Shown one piece after another: positions 1-9,430 of a stretch of DNA of 64,000 nt. Position numbers and translations under genes: made by a program. The notes under the pieces were generated by a model. The model made no database searches and was not told the DNA's origin. It saw nothing but the letters and a program-made list of their open reading frames with translations. The DNA comes from Rhizobium sp. WYJ-E13. GTDB taxonomy: Bacteria; Pseudomonadota; Alphaproteobacteria; Rhizobiales; Rhizobiaceae. The stretch lies in contig NZ_CP076853.1 of NCBI RefSeq assembly GCF_018987265.1, positions 3,251,501 to 3,315,500 on the forward strand, in the 5' to 3' direction. Position 1 is the first letter of the stretch. Every line of letters starts with the position of its first letter.

Positions 1-182
1 TCATCGAAGCTCGCATGGCGCGTGGCGCGCAGACGCCGGCGCAGCCGGCCCTCCAGCATCGTCAGCTTCGTCGGCGGCATCTTGATGCCGCTATAGTCAT
101 AGATGAACCGTGCCAGCTTGTCGAAGTTACGCTTGCTGATCCTGTCACCCGGCAATTGGGTTTCTACCGCTGCCATACTCAT
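1..182 (-). CDS. cheR: CheR chemotaxis methyltransferase, N-terminal part (runs off the window)
   Basis: About 60 N-terminal residues are visible, starting MSMAAVETQL. They match the helical N-terminal domain of CheR: an F-x-x-L-A-R-F-I-Y-D-Y-S-G-I segment followed by a K-x-x-M-L-E-G-R-L-R-R-R-L basic stretch. In known CheR proteins this domain docks on the receptor, and the missing C-terminal SAM domain methylates receptor glutamates. The gene follows cheW by 33 bases on the same strand, so it is the next gene of the chemotaxis operon. A cheB gene would be expected beyond base 1, but that is inference. Confidence 0.9.
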   Translation of the reverse strand, partial: MSMAAVETQLPGDRISKRNFDKLARFIYDYSGIKMPPTKLTMLEGRLRRRLRATRHASFD

Positions 183-215
183 AAAACGCGACGCTCCGGG
201 TAGGTGTAGAGGGCC

Positions 216-692
216 TTAGGCGGCCGATTGCAGGACAGAAGCATCCTCGCGCGACAGAAGCCGGGCAAGGTCGACGATAACGACGAAGCCGTTCTCGCGG
301 CGCACGACACCAGCAATGTAATCCGACCGCCAGCGTACGCCGATATCGGGTGCGGACTCGATCTGATCGCGACGGAACGGCGTCACTTCGAAAACGCGAT
401 CGGCGACCAGGCCGAGCGTCAGAAGGCGGCTTTCCATGGGAACATCGAGGACCAGCACACGCGTATGCGGCGTCGGCACGGTCTTCGACATGCCGAGCTT
501 CAGGCGCAGGTCGATGGTCGGAACACCCTGGCCACGCACGTCGCGCAGGCCGAGCAGATAGTCGGGGCCATTCGGAATCTTGAAGGCTTCCGCATAGTCG
601 AGGATTTCGCGCACCACCTCCACCGGAACGGCGAAGATCTCCTCGCCGAGGCTGAAGGTCACGAATTGGGCTTCCAGAGATGTTGTTGCCAT
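216..692 (-). CDS. cheW: CheW coupling protein (second copy in the operon)
   Basis: A 158-residue protein whose whole length fits the CheW fold: opening FVTFSLGEEIFAVPV, the central YLLGLRDVRGQGVPTIDLR and the closing VVRRENGFVVIVDLARLL. CheW links receptors to CheA at the inner membrane. The start at 692 is chosen because an AAGGAAAG ribosome site lies upstream and the fold begins there; the frame stays open further upstream but that part looks noncoding. It lies between the most distal MCP and cheR. It differs clearly from the other CheW at 8921-9430, so the two may serve different receptors or signalling arrays. Confidence 0.93.
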   Translation of the reverse strand: MATTSLEAQFVTFSLGEEIFAVPVEVVREILDYAEAFKIPNGPDYLLGLRDVRGQGVPTIDLRLKLGMSKTVPTPHTRVLVLDVPMESRLLTLGLVADRVFEVTPFRRDQIESAPDIGVRWRSDYIAGVVRRENGFVVIVDLARLLSREDASVLQSAA

Positions 693-766
693 GATCAACC
701 GCTTTCCTTGGATTCGGGCGCCCCCATTATCGGAGACGCCTGTTAACATATTGAAAGGACCCGGAT

Positions 767-1788
767 GCTCAGGCACTTTCCTTGAACTCTGCATCCCCGT
801 CGTCGGGGCCGCCCATGGAGAGGTCGAGGGCAAAGCCCTTGGCGCGTGCCTGCTGGGCAGCAACCGTATTGGCAGCCGCGGTCTTCTTGCTGGCCGGCTT
901 GCGACCTCCGGTCGGAAGCGGCGTGCGCACCGTGACCTTGGCGGCCGGAGCGCGGGACAGGCGGTTGCCGGCCATATCCACCTTGAAGAAGGCGATCGAG
1001 GCCTGCAGTTCCTCAGCCTGGGTTGCCAACTCTTCGGAAGTCGCCGACATCTCTTCGGAGGCGCCGGCATTCTGCTGCGTCACCTTGTCGAGCTGCTGGA
1101 TCGCTTCGTTGATCTGGGCAGCACCGATATCCTGCTCGCGGCAGGCGGCGCTGATCTCGGAGACCAGCTCGGCAGTCTTGCGGATGTCTGGAACCAGCCG
1201 ACCCAGCATGTCGCCGGCTTCCTGGGCTGCCTTCACCGTATCGCCCGACATCGCCGAGATTTCGGCGGCTGCCGACTGGCTGCGTTCTGCAAGCTTGCGC
1301 ACTTCCGAGGCGACGACCGCAAAACCCTTGCCGTGTTCGCCGGCACGCGCGGCTTCGACGGCGGCGTTCAGGGCGAGCAGGTCGGTCTGGCGGGCGATTT
1401 CCTGGACGATGCCGATCTTTTCGGCGATCGTGCGCATCGCAGCCACCGCGCGGTTGACGGCATCGCCGGAATTCTCCGCATCCTTGGCGGACTGGCGGGC
1501 GATCTTTTCGGTCTGGGCGGCGTTGTCGGCGTTCTGCTTGATGTTTGAGGCCATCTCTTCCATCGAAGCGGAGGCCTCTTCAGCCGAAGCCGCCTGTTCG
1601 GTCGCGCCCTGCGAAACCTGCTCGGAGCTGGCCGAGAGTTCCTGGCTGCCGGACGAGACGTTTTCCGCAGCCGCGATTGCGTCAGCGACCACACCACGCA
1701 GGCGCTCCACCATCTGCTCCAGAGCGATACCAAGCGTATCCTTTTCCGAAAGTGGCTTAGGAGAAACAGTCAGGTCGCCGTTCGAGAT
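767..1788. repeat. Long direct repeat, copy 1 (MCP signalling domain)
   Basis: About 1,022 bases that recur at 5011-6032 with a constant offset of 4,244, no indels and only about a dozen substitutions counted by eye. The repeat covers the last HAMP-like unit, the signalling domain, the tail and the stop codon of two MCP genes. Both edges are sharp: upstream coding sequence and downstream spacer are unrelated. The other two MCPs in the operon are similar in protein but clearly diverged in DNA. Confidence 0.9.
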
Positions 1789-2589
1789 CTGGTTGGCGAT
1801 CTGTGCCGTGTTACGCAGGTTGCCGGTCATCCTCGTCATGGAATTGACAAGATCGCGGATCTCGTCATTGCTCTTGTGCTCGATGTCCTGTTCGAGATCG
1901 CCGATGCTGACGGCATCCGCAAGTTGAACCGCACGCTTGAGGCCACGGGAGATATTGAGCAGGATCCAGATGGCCGCAGCGGAGGATACGATAATCAGAC
2001 CGACCGTCATCATAACCAGCAGGTTGCGCGACTGCGCATACTGGTCGTTGGTGGCGGCGTCGGTTTCGGCGACATTGCCGGTCACGGTGTCGTTCAGCTT
2101 GGTGAGAATGCCGAGAAGCTGGGTCGTCACCACCTGGCCTTCGCCCATCGAAATGACGCCGGCCTGGGTGTTGGATTCGGTGGTGTTCTGCTTGGCGAGG
2201 TCGGCCACGCGATCCTGCAGCGCCGTCCACTTGCCGTAGAGATCGCCGAACTGAGCCATGCCATTCCTGATGTCAGGGTCTTCCGAAGTGGCAAGGCGAG
2301 CCTGGAGCGCCTTGATCTGCTCGCGCTGTTGCGAGATCTCATCGACATAGCCGGCGATCTTTGTCGCATCGGTATTGATGATCGCATCCTTTTCGGCCCG
2401 GATGGAGCGCATCACGGCATCGGAGAGATCGCCGGAATCGCGCAGGTTGGCGACTGGACCGGCAACCATGACCGAGATGTCGTCATTGAGCGACGAAAGA
2501 TTGTAGATCGAAAGACCGGCCATGGCGCAGGTCAGGAGAACGATGAAACCGAACACCAGGCCCAGTTTGAGTTTGATCGTGAAGCGCAT
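769..2589 (-). CDS. Methyl-accepting chemotaxis protein with two HAMP-type units
   Basis: A 606-residue transmembrane receptor: TM1 at about residues 9-30, a periplasmic four-helix ligand domain to about 188, TM2 at about 190-213, a HAMP unit from about 214, a second HAMP-like unit around residue 271 (N-G-D-L-T-V), and a cytoplasmic coiled coil whose tip carries the canonical [19 protein letters not shown] hairpin at about 408-426. A basic Ala/Pro-rich linker leads to a conserved tail ending EFKESA. The tip binds CheW and CheA. It is the last of four MCPs in the operon. Its 3' kilobase is almost identical to that of the MCP at 5013-6950, which suggests recent duplication or gene conversion. 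The ligand is unknown. Confidence 0.95.
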   Translation of the reverse strand: MRFTIKLKLGLVFGFIVLLTCAMAGLSIYNLSSLNDDISVMVAGPVANLRDSGDLSDAVMRSIRAEKDAIINTDATKIAGYVDEISQQREQIKALQARLATSEDPDIRNGMAQFGDLYGKWTALQDRVADLAKQNTTESNTQAGVISMGEGQVVTTQLLGILTKLNDTVTGNVAETDAATNDQYAQSRNLLVMMTVGLIIVSSAAAIWILLNISRGLKRAVQLADAVSIGDLEQDIEHKSNDEIRDLVNSMTRMTGNLRNTAQIANQISNGDLTVSPKPLSEKDTLGIALEQMVERLRGVVADAIAAAENVSSGSQELSASSEQVSQGATEQAASAEEASASMEEMASNIKQNADNAAQTEKIARQSAKDAENSGDAVNRAVAAMRTIAEKIGIVQEIARQTDLLALNAAVEAARAGEHGKGFAVVASEVRKLAERSQSAAAEISAMSGDTVKAAQEAGDMLGRLVPDIRKTAELVSEISAACREQDIGAAQINEAIQQLDKVTQQNAGASEEMSATSEELATQAEELQASIAFFKVDMAGNRLSRAPAAKVTVRTPLPTGGRKPASKKTAAANTVAAQQARAKGFALDLSMGGPDDGDAEFKESA

Positions 2590-2686
2590 TCCAAGACCCC
2601 TTTAGGACTACAGCGGATATCCCGCGAAATGACACATTGTGCCGCCGTACAAACGCTTCATGCGTTGCCGGCCGAGCCGGTGTGCC

Positions 2687-2736
2687 CCGGCGCGTCCATG
2701 CGCCGGCCATAACGGGGCCGCTGTTGCCGCGGCCCC
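2687..2736 (-). other. Two GC-rich hairpins between MCP genes
   Basis: The 170-base spacer between the MCP genes holds two perfect stems: a 7-bp stem at 2687-2706 and an 8-bp GGGGCCGC/GCGGCCCC stem at 2714-2736. Neither has a downstream T-run on the minus strand, so they look more like RNA processing or stability elements than terminators. That role is inference. Confidence 0.4.
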
Positions 2737-2759
2737 AAAGCCTACCCGCCAGGAAGCGC

Positions 2760-4823
2760 CTATGCGCTTTCCCGGAAATCTTCGTCCGCCGTATCCGGCC
2801 CGCCCATTGACATATCCAGGGCGAACCCCTTGGCACGGGCTTGCTGAGCAGCAACGCCGTTGGCGAGAGCCGCTTTGCCGGCCGGTTTGCGCGCTGCGGC
2901 CGGAACCGGACTGCGCGTGGTTACCTTGGCGGCCGGAGTACGGCCCTGGCGGCCACTTGTCGCCATTGCCTTGCCACCCGCTGTATCGACCTTGAAGAAG
3001 GCAATCGATGTCTGCAGTTCCTCGGCCTGGGCGGCGAGTTCTTCTGACGTCGCAGACATCTGCTCGGAAGCGCCGGCATTCTGCTGGGTGACCTTGTCGA
3101 GCTGCTGGATCGCCTCGTTGATCTGCGACGCGCCGACATCCTGCTCGCGGCATGCGGAGCTGATCTCCGCCACGAGTTCCGCCGTCTTTCTGATGTCAGG
3201 CACCAGGCGGCCGAGCATGTCTCCGGCTTCCTGGGCAGCTGTGACGGTATCGCTCGACATGGCGCTGATTTCCGCTGCCGCCGACTGGCTGCGCTCAGCA
3301 AGCTTGCGCACTTCCGAAGCGACGACCGCAAAACCCTTGCCATGCTCGCCGGCACGGGCAGCCTCCACTGCTGCGTTGAGTGCGAGCAGGTCGGTCTGGC
3401 GGGCGATTTCCTGAACGATGCTGATCTTCTGGGCGATCGTACGCATGGCCTCGACCGCACGGGAAACGGCGTTTCCGCTCATCTCCGCATCCTTGGCCGA
3501 CTGGCGGGCGATCTTTTCCGTCTGGGCGGCGTTATCGGCGTTCTGTTTGATATTGGCGGCCATCTCCTCCATCGAGGAAGAGGCCTCCTCGGCCGCCGAA
3601 GCCTGCTCGGTGGCACCCTGCGATACCTGCTCCGAGCTCGCCGAAAGCTCCTGGCTGCCGGCCGAAACATTCTCCGCTGCCGCAATTGCGTCCGCGACGA
3701 CATCGCGCAAACGCTCCACCATCTGTTCGAGCGCGGTCCCGAGTGTGTCCTTGGCCGAGAGCGCCTTCGGAGAAACTGTCAGGTCTCCGGCGGCAATCTG
3801 CGTGGCAATGTCGGCGGTGGCACGAAGATTGGTGACCATGCTTTGCATGGCGATGCCGAGCGTATCCTTGACCGAAAGCGGCTTCACCTCGACCGAGAGG
3901 TCGCCTTCTGCGATCTGGTTGGCAACATCGGCGGTAGAGCGCAGGTTATTCACCATGCCGAGCATGGCAATGCCGAGCGTATCCTTGTCGGAGAGTGGCT
4001 TCGGTGTAACGCTGAGGTCACCGTTCGAAATCTCGTTTGCGATGCCAGCGGTATTGCGCAGATTGTCCGTCATGACGTTGATCGTGTTCACCAGGTCCTT
4101 GATCTCGTCATTGCTCCTGATCTCGACCCTTTGGTTCAGATCGCCGATGGCGACGGCGCTGGCGACGTTCATGATCTTGCGCAGGCCGCTGTTGATGCCA
4201 AGCGCGATCCACAGCGCGGCAGCGAAAGCAATGACGGAAGCGCCGATGGCAATGCCGATCAGCAGGTTTCTGGTATTGCCGTAGAGGATTTCCGTATCGT
4301 CGTCGGCTTGGGTCATCGACTTTTGCTGAAGCGCGACAAGTGTTGTAAAGACGTCTTCCAGTTCCGTGACGATGGCCCGAACTTCTCCACCGGAATAAGC
4401 CGTGGCCGTTGCCCTGTCGCCGCTTTCCTGCATGGAGGCGACTTTATTGGAACCTTCCACGAAACGTTTGCTGAGCTCCACCAGCCTGTCCCATGTTGGC
4501 TTGCCGTCTGCAGTTGCGAGCTGTTGGCCGCCTGTTGCGAATGTCAGCAATTCATCCATGCTCTTCGCCGAATTCTCGTAATTCCTATTGGCCGCCTCGG
4601 GATCCATTTCCAAAAGGGCGTTCTTCTGCCACCTGATGGCATCGAGCTCGGCAGCTTTTGCTTCCAGAGCCAATTCCAGTCTTTTTGATGGACCTGCGAT
4701 CAGCTCGCCGACGGCGGCATTCAGCGAGCTGAGACTGATAATTCCATAAACCGCGCTGCCTACCAGCAACAGTATGACGAAGCCGAACGCGGCCGCGAGC
4801 TTGAGCTTGATCGTGATACGCAT
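2760..4823 (-). CDS. Methyl-accepting chemotaxis protein with a four-unit HAMP array
   Basis: A 687-residue receptor: TM1 at about 8-30, periplasmic helical domain, TM2 at about 187-208, then four successive HAMP-type units marked by G-D-L at residues 227, 268, 307 and 346, a spacing of 39-41 residues. The last three units share the pattern GDLxV-x-x-K-x-L-S-x-K-D-T-L-G. The signalling coiled coil has the standard [16 protein letters not shown] hairpin, and the tail ends DFRESA. Poly-HAMP arrays are known in other receptors, where they relay and may invert signals. It lies third among the four MCPs of the operon, and its periplasmic domain differs from its neighbours. Confidence 0.95.
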   Translation of the reverse strand: MRITIKLKLAAAFGFVILLLVGSAVYGIISLSSLNAAVGELIAGPSKRLELALEAKAAELDAIRWQKNALLEMDPEAANRNYENSAKSMDELLTFATGGQQLATADGKPTWDRLVELSKRFVEGSNKVASMQESGDRATATAYSGGEVRAIVTELEDVFTTLVALQQKSMTQADDDTEILYGNTRNLLIGIAIGASVIAFAAALWIALGINSGLRKIMNVASAVAIGDLNQRVEIRSNDEIKDLVNTINVMTDNLRNTAGIANEISNGDLSVTPKPLSDKDTLGIAMLGMVNNLRSTADVANQIAEGDLSVEVKPLSVKDTLGIAMQSMVTNLRATADIATQIAAGDLTVSPKALSAKDTLGTALEQMVERLRDVVADAIAAAENVSAGSQELSASSEQVSQGATEQASAAEEASSSMEEMAANIKQNADNAAQTEKIARQSAKDAEMSGNAVSRAVEAMRTIAQKISIVQEIARQTDLLALNAAVEAARAGEHGKGFAVVASEVRKLAERSQSAAAEISAMSSDTVTAAQEAGDMLGRLVPDIRKTAELVAEISSACREQDVGASQINEAIQQLDKVTQQNAGASEQMSATSEELAAQAEELQTSIAFFKVDTAGGKAMATSGRQGRTPAAKVTTRSPVPAAARKPAGKAALANGVAAQQARAKGFALDMSMGGPDTADEDFRESA

Positions 4824-5010
4824 CGCAATACCCCTATTTGAAAGCGACGTAATAAACGTGGACCGATGGTTCCTGTTGCTGCCTCATGCAGCAAGACATT
4901 CCGGTAGGCGTAGACAGGTCGCACAAAGGTCTTGCGGCCTTGCGTCCGGCGTTCCTGGTCGCCGGAAGCTCGTGTCAAGGGCCGCATGCGCAGCCCTGAG
5001 GGGATAAAGC

Positions 5011-6032
5011 GCTCAGGCACTTTCCTTGAACTCTGCATCCCCGTCGTCGGGGCCGCCCATGGAGAGGTCGAGGGCAAAGCCCTTGGCGCGTGCCTGCTGG
5101 GCGGCGACCGTATTGGCGGCCGCGGTCTTCTTGCTGACCGGCTTGCGACCTCCGGTCGGAAGCGGCGTGCGCACCGTGACCTTGGCGGCCGGAGCGCGGG
5201 AGAGGCGGTTGCCGGCCATATCCACCTTGAAGAAGGCGATCGAGGCCTGCAGTTCCTCAGCCTGGGTTGCCAGCTCTTCGGAGGTCGCCGACATCTCTTC
5301 GGAAGCGCCGGCATTCTGCTGCGTCACCTTGTCGAGCTGCTGGATCGCTTCGTTGATCTGGGCAGCACCGATATCCTGCTCGCGGCAGGCAGCACTGATC
5401 TCGGAGACCAGCTCGGCAGTCTTGCGGATGTCTGGAACCAGCCGACCCAGCATGTCGCCGGCTTCCTGGGCTGCCTTCACCGTATCGCCCGACATCGCCG
5501 AGATTTCGGCGGCTGCCGACTGGCTGCGTTCTGCAAGCTTGCGCACTTCCGAGGCGACGACCGCAAAACCCTTGCCGTGTTCGCCGGCACGGGCGGCTTC
5601 GACGGCGGCGTTCAGGGCGAGCAGGTCGGTCTGGCGGGCGATTTCCTGGACGATGCCGATCTTTTCGGCGATCGTGCGCATCGCAGCCACTGCGCGGTTG
5701 ACGGCATCGCCGGAATTCTCCGCATCCTTGGCGGACTGGCGGGCGATCTTTTCGGTCTGGGCGGCGTTGTCGGCGTTCTGCTTGATGTTTGAGGCCATCT
5801 CTTCCATCGAAGCGGAGGCCTCTTCAGCCGAAGCCGCCTGTTCGGTCGCGCCCTGCGAAACCTGCTCGGAGCTGGCCGAGAGTTCCTGGCTGCCGGACGA
5901 GACGTTTTCCGCAGCCGCGATTGCGTCAGCGACCACACCACGCAGGCGCTCCACCATCTGCTCCAGAGCGATACCAAGCGTATCCTTTTCCGAAAGCGGC
6001 TTAGGAGAAACAGTCAGGTCGCCGTTCGAGAT
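5011..6032. repeat. Long direct repeat, copy 2 (MCP signalling domain)
   Basis: Partner of the repeat at 767-1788. The substitutions seen are scattered and mostly synonymous, and the reading frame is kept in both. A repeat this long, about 4.2 kb away in direct orientation, could recombine to delete the MCP lying between. Confidence 0.9.
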
Positions 6033-6950
6033 GAGATCTGCCACGTTGGCCGTTGTGCGTAGGTTTGACACCATGCTCTGCATGGCGATGCCGAGAACAT
6101 CCTTGTCCGACAGCGGTTTTGCGTCGACCGAGAGATCCCCCATGGCGATCTTGTCGGCAAGCGCTGCAGTGCTGCGCAGGTTGGCGGTCATGACATTGAC
6201 CGTGTCGATCAGATCCTTGATCTCATCATTGGTCTTGATCTCGACCTTCTGTTCGAGATCGCCCTTCGACACGGCCTCCGCAATGAAGGCAACTTTCTTC
6301 AGACCGCGGTTGATGCCGAATGCGATCCAGACCGCGATGGCCGTCGAGAAGACGAACAGCACCACTGCCATGCCGATCAGGGCACTGCTGGAATTGTCGT
6401 ATTGGACATTCGTCGCTTCGTCCGTAGCACGCAGATCCTCAACGATGTGATTGTTGAGTTCACCCAGGATCTTCAGAAGATCGTCCGTGACCTTTGCACC
6501 ATCGCCCATAGAGATCTGGGCGGCATGCGCATTGCTTTCAGTTGTGTTCTGGGTTGCCAGATCGAGGATCTGGTCCTGCATTCGCGTCCAATTCGGATAG
6601 ACCGAGCGGAATTCTGCGAGCTTGCCGATGATTGCGGGGTTGGTCTCCTTGTCGAGCCCGGCCAGCCGATCGTCGATGGACTTTCGTTCCTGCGTGACCG
6701 TGTCCCGATATCCGGTAATGGCAGCGGGATCCGTGTTCATGATGGCATTCTTCTCGGCGCGGATCGATGCGGCGACCGCATCAGAAAGCTCGCTTGAATT
6801 CAAAAGGTTCTTGGCAGGACCGGCAACGATATCGGTGACGGCAGCATTGAGTGAATATAGATTGGTAATGGCAAGACCTGCCATTCCCAGCGCCAATAAT
6901 ATTACGAGACCAAAAGCAATACCTAGCTTCATTTTAATGGTGAAACGCAT
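5013..6950 (-). CDS. Methyl-accepting chemotaxis protein with a three-unit HAMP array
   Basis: A 645-residue receptor starting [10 protein letters not shown]. The frame stays open 28 codons further upstream, but the other three MCPs begin with the same MR-[FIL]-TIK motif. TM1 is at about 9-30, TM2 at about 190-213, and G-D-L marks of three HAMP-type units lie at 230, 271 and 310. The signalling domain and tail (ending EFKESA) are nearly identical to the MCP at 769-2589. The periplasmic domain also resembles that one (both contain QNTTESN), so the pair are close paralogues that differ by one HAMP unit. Confidence 0.95.
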   Translation of the reverse strand: MRFTIKMKLGIAFGLVILLALGMAGLAITNLYSLNAAVTDIVAGPAKNLLNSSELSDAVAASIRAEKNAIMNTDPAAITGYRDTVTQERKSIDDRLAGLDKETNPAIIGKLAEFRSVYPNWTRMQDQILDLATQNTTESNAHAAQISMGDGAKVTDDLLKILGELNNHIVEDLRATDEATNVQYDNSSSALIGMAVVLFVFSTAIAVWIAFGINRGLKKVAFIAEAVSKGDLEQKVEIKTNDEIKDLIDTVNVMTANLRSTAALADKIAMGDLSVDAKPLSDKDVLGIAMQSMVSNLRTTANVADLISNGDLTVSPKPLSEKDTLGIALEQMVERLRGVVADAIAAAENVSSGSQELSASSEQVSQGATEQAASAEEASASMEEMASNIKQNADNAAQTEKIARQSAKDAENSGDAVNRAVAAMRTIAEKIGIVQEIARQTDLLALNAAVEAARAGEHGKGFAVVASEVRKLAERSQSAAAEISAMSGDTVKAAQEAGDMLGRLVPDIRKTAELVSEISAACREQDIGAAQINEAIQQLDKVTQQNAGASEEMSATSEELATQAEELQASIAFFKVDMAGNRLSRAPAAKVTVRTPLPTGGRKPVSKKTAAANTVAAQQARAKGFALDLSMGGPDDGDAEFKESA

Positions 6951-7174
6951 CTCTATCCCCTGGAAGCGGAAAAATACTGTCTCGCAAGGCGGCCCAAGAG
7001 CGGATCGCCAGTGAAGAAACCAAAGAAGAGCCAAAAAAGGGGGACAGCGAGTAATTCACTTCCCAGCAGTCGGACATCTAGTGATCACGACGCTAACGCA
7101 TACACACGTTGCGGGATATTTCCGTCCGGGGCCGCCGAAACGGCCTCGGAGAGTTTCGGTTCACTGCGAAGCAC

Positions 7175-8890
7175 TCAGGCGCTTTCGCGGAAGTCGTCGT
7201 CGCCGGCGTCCGGGCCGCCCATCGACATATCCAGGGCAAAACCCTTGGCACGTGCCTGTTGGGAAGCTACGGTGTGGCCGTGATTGTGGTTTTGCGTCGC
7301 CGGAGTTGGCTTGCGTGGGGCAGCGGCGGCCGGAGCCTTGATCACCTTGGCGGTCGTCTTTGCAGCGGTCTTCCGTACACCGGCACGGGTCGCGCCTGCC
7401 GTATCGACCTTGAAGAAGGCAATCGAAGCCTGCAGTTCCTCGGCCTGAGCAGCAAGCTCTTCGGAGGTTGCCGACATTTCTTCGGAAGCGCCGGCATTCT
7501 GCTGGGTTACCTTGTCGAGCTGCTGGATTGCTTCATTGATCTGCGAGGCGCCGATATCCTGTTCACGGCAGGCGGCACTGATCTCCGAGACCAGTTCGGC
7601 AGTCTTGCGGATGTCAGGAACCAGGCGGCCGAGCATTTCGCCAGCATCGCGTGCGGCCTTGACCGTATCGCTCGACATGGAGGAAATCTCTGCGGCCGCC
7701 GACTGGCTGCGTTCTGCCAACTTGCGGACTTCGGATGCGACCACCGCAAAGCCCTTGCCATGTTCGCCGGCACGAGCCGCCTCGACAGCGGCATTCAGGG
7801 CGAGCAGGTCGGTCTGGCGGGCGATTTCCTGGACGATGCCGATCTTTTCGGCGATCGTGCGCATCGCATCGACGGCGCGGTTGACGGCGTCGCCGGAAGC
7901 TTCCGCGTCCTTGGCGGACTGGCGGGCGATCTTTTCGGTCTGCGCGGCATTATCGGCATTCTGCTTGATGTTCGCAGCCATCTGCTCCATCGAGGCGGAG
8001 GCCTCTTCAGCGGAAGCCGCCTGTTCGGTCGCACCCTGCGAGACCTGCTCGGAGCTGGCCGAGAGTTCCTGGCTGCCCGAAGAAACGTTGTCGGCAGCAG
8101 ACAGGGCATCCGCAACGACACCACGCAAGCGTTCGATCATGATATTGACGTTGCCGAGCAGTTCACCGATTTCGTCATGCGTGGTGATTTCGGCCATCTT
8201 CGTCAGGTCGCCTTCGGCAACTTCGCGGACAACGGTGTTGGCGCGGCTAAGACCCTTGCTGATGGTATTCGCGATCCAGAAGGCAGTGAGGCCAGCAACC
8301 AGCAACGCTACGGCAGCAACCGCAATCATCGTCGTGCGCGTCGTGGCATACTGCTGATCGGCGCTATCATCCGCTTCCTTCATGCGCTGTTTTTCGAGCG
8401 TCAGAATTTCATCGAGTGTGGCGTCGATATCGTTGGCCGCCTGGCGAGCCGTCGTGACCGAGACATTGTTGGCGCCGTCCATATTGCCGCCCTTGATGAA
8501 TTCTCGGATCTGGTCGTCGGCCTGATTGAATGCCTTGGAGAGTTCGGCAACTCGTTCCCAACGCGCCTTGCCTTGCTCGGTCGCAAGCTTCGTCACGGCA
8601 GCGAAGGCATCGGCGAAGTCCTTGCGAGCCTTGTTGCCTTTCTCGACCGCACCGGAAGCGTCGTCGGCATTCCGCGCCGTCAGGAGATTCTTCTGCTGGC
8701 GGATGGCTTCGAGCTGGGCGATATTGATCTGTTGCGCCAGGTCGAGGCGCGCAGCGGGACCGGCAAGAAGGTTACCGATCGTGTCGTTTAGCGAGCCGAG
8801 GCTGAAGATGCCGTAGGCGGCAGTACCCATGAGCATGAGAATGATAAAAGTGAACGCTGTCACCAGCTTTGTCTTGATCGTCAATCGCAT
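7175..8890 (-). CDS. Methyl-accepting chemotaxis protein with a single HAMP domain
   Basis: A 571-residue receptor and the first MCP of the operon, 30 bases after cheW. TM1 is at about 9-30, the periplasmic four-helix domain runs to about 186, TM2 is at about 188-208, and one HAMP domain (G-D-L at 227-229, [13 protein letters not shown] after it) leads directly into the signalling coiled coil with the [16 protein letters not shown] hairpin at about 365-381. The tail ends DFRESA like its three paralogues. Having one HAMP unit, it has the simplest layout of the set. The ligand is unknown. Confidence 0.95.
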   Translation of the reverse strand: MRLTIKTKLVTAFTFIILMLMGTAAYGIFSLGSLNDTIGNLLAGPAARLDLAQQINIAQLEAIRQQKNLLTARNADDASGAVEKGNKARKDFADAFAAVTKLATEQGKARWERVAELSKAFNQADDQIREFIKGGNMDGANNVSVTTARQAANDIDATLDEILTLEKQRMKEADDSADQQYATTRTTMIAVAAVALLVAGLTAFWIANTISKGLSRANTVVREVAEGDLTKMAEITTHDEIGELLGNVNIMIERLRGVVADALSAADNVSSGSQELSASSEQVSQGATEQAASAEEASASMEQMAANIKQNADNAAQTEKIARQSAKDAEASGDAVNRAVDAMRTIAEKIGIVQEIARQTDLLALNAAVEAARAGEHGKGFAVVASEVRKLAERSQSAAAEISSMSSDTVKAARDAGEMLGRLVPDIRKTAELVSEISAACREQDIGASQINEAIQQLDKVTQQNAGASEEMSATSEELAAQAEELQASIAFFKVDTAGATRAGVRKTAAKTTAKVIKAPAAAAPRKPTPATQNHNHGHTVASQQARAKGFALDMSMGGPDAGDDDFRESA

Positions 8891-8920
8891 CGTCTTAACC
8901 CCTCAATGATTGGCCCCCGG

Positions 8921-9430
8921 CTAGTTGACGGCCCCCGCCGTCTCATGCCTCGATGAGAAAATCGCCTGCAAATTCGGAAGGATGATGAACTCGCCCCCCC
9001 TCTTGACCAGGCAGTTGATATAATCGGCGCGCCAGCGCATACCCACGCTTGGCGGCGGTTCGCTGGCGCTCTTCGTCAGCGTCGTCACCTCGTTCACCTT
9101 GTCGGTGCGCATTCCCACGAGTGTCTGCTCCCCCTGCAGGTCAACCTCGATGACGATGATGCGGCTGTCGATCGTCGCTTCCGAAGCTTCCATCCCGAAA
9201 GCGAGACGAAGATCGGCGAGCGGAATGACCTTGCCGCGGAAGTTGATGACGCTGGCGACGAAAGGCTGGGCACCCGGCACCGCGGTTTCGGGAAGCAGAT
9301 CCAGGATTTCCTGGACGATGACCGCTTCCAGAGCGAAGGTCTCGCCATTGAGATCGAAAGTCAGAACTTCGACTTCCTCGGCATAATTCCAGTGTTTGTC
9401 GAATTTTTCGGCTGTTGCTGCTGTGCTCAT
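8921..9430 (-). CDS. cheW: CheW coupling protein (first copy in the operon)
   Basis: A 169-residue CheW: LTFDLNGETFALEAVIVQEI near the start, SVINFRGKVIPLADLR in the middle and LVKRGGEFIILPNLQAIF at the end. It is longer at the N-terminus than the other CheW (216-692) by about a dozen residues. Its start overlaps the cheA stop by ATGA, so translation of the two is probably coupled and CheA and CheW would be made in fixed proportion. It should bridge CheA with the MCPs encoded just downstream. Confidence 0.95.
   Translation of the reverse strand: MSTAATAEKFDKHWNYAEEVEVLTFDLNGETFALEAVIVQEILDLLPETAVPGAQPFVASVINFRGKVIPLADLRLAFGMEASEATIDSRIIVIEVDLQGEQTLVGMRTDKVNEVTTLTKSASEPPPSVGMRWRADYINCLVKRGGEFIILPNLQAIFSSRHETAGAVN

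Noticed and set aside
693..1070. N-terminal extension of the second CheW (up to 1070)
   Set aside because: It lies inside the neighbouring MCP gene in another frame, and the CheW fold and ribosome site start at 692.
691..1548. Long plus-strand frames opposite the MCP and CheA genes
   Set aside because: They are antisense shadows that stay open because of high GC third positions; no fold or ribosome site fits.
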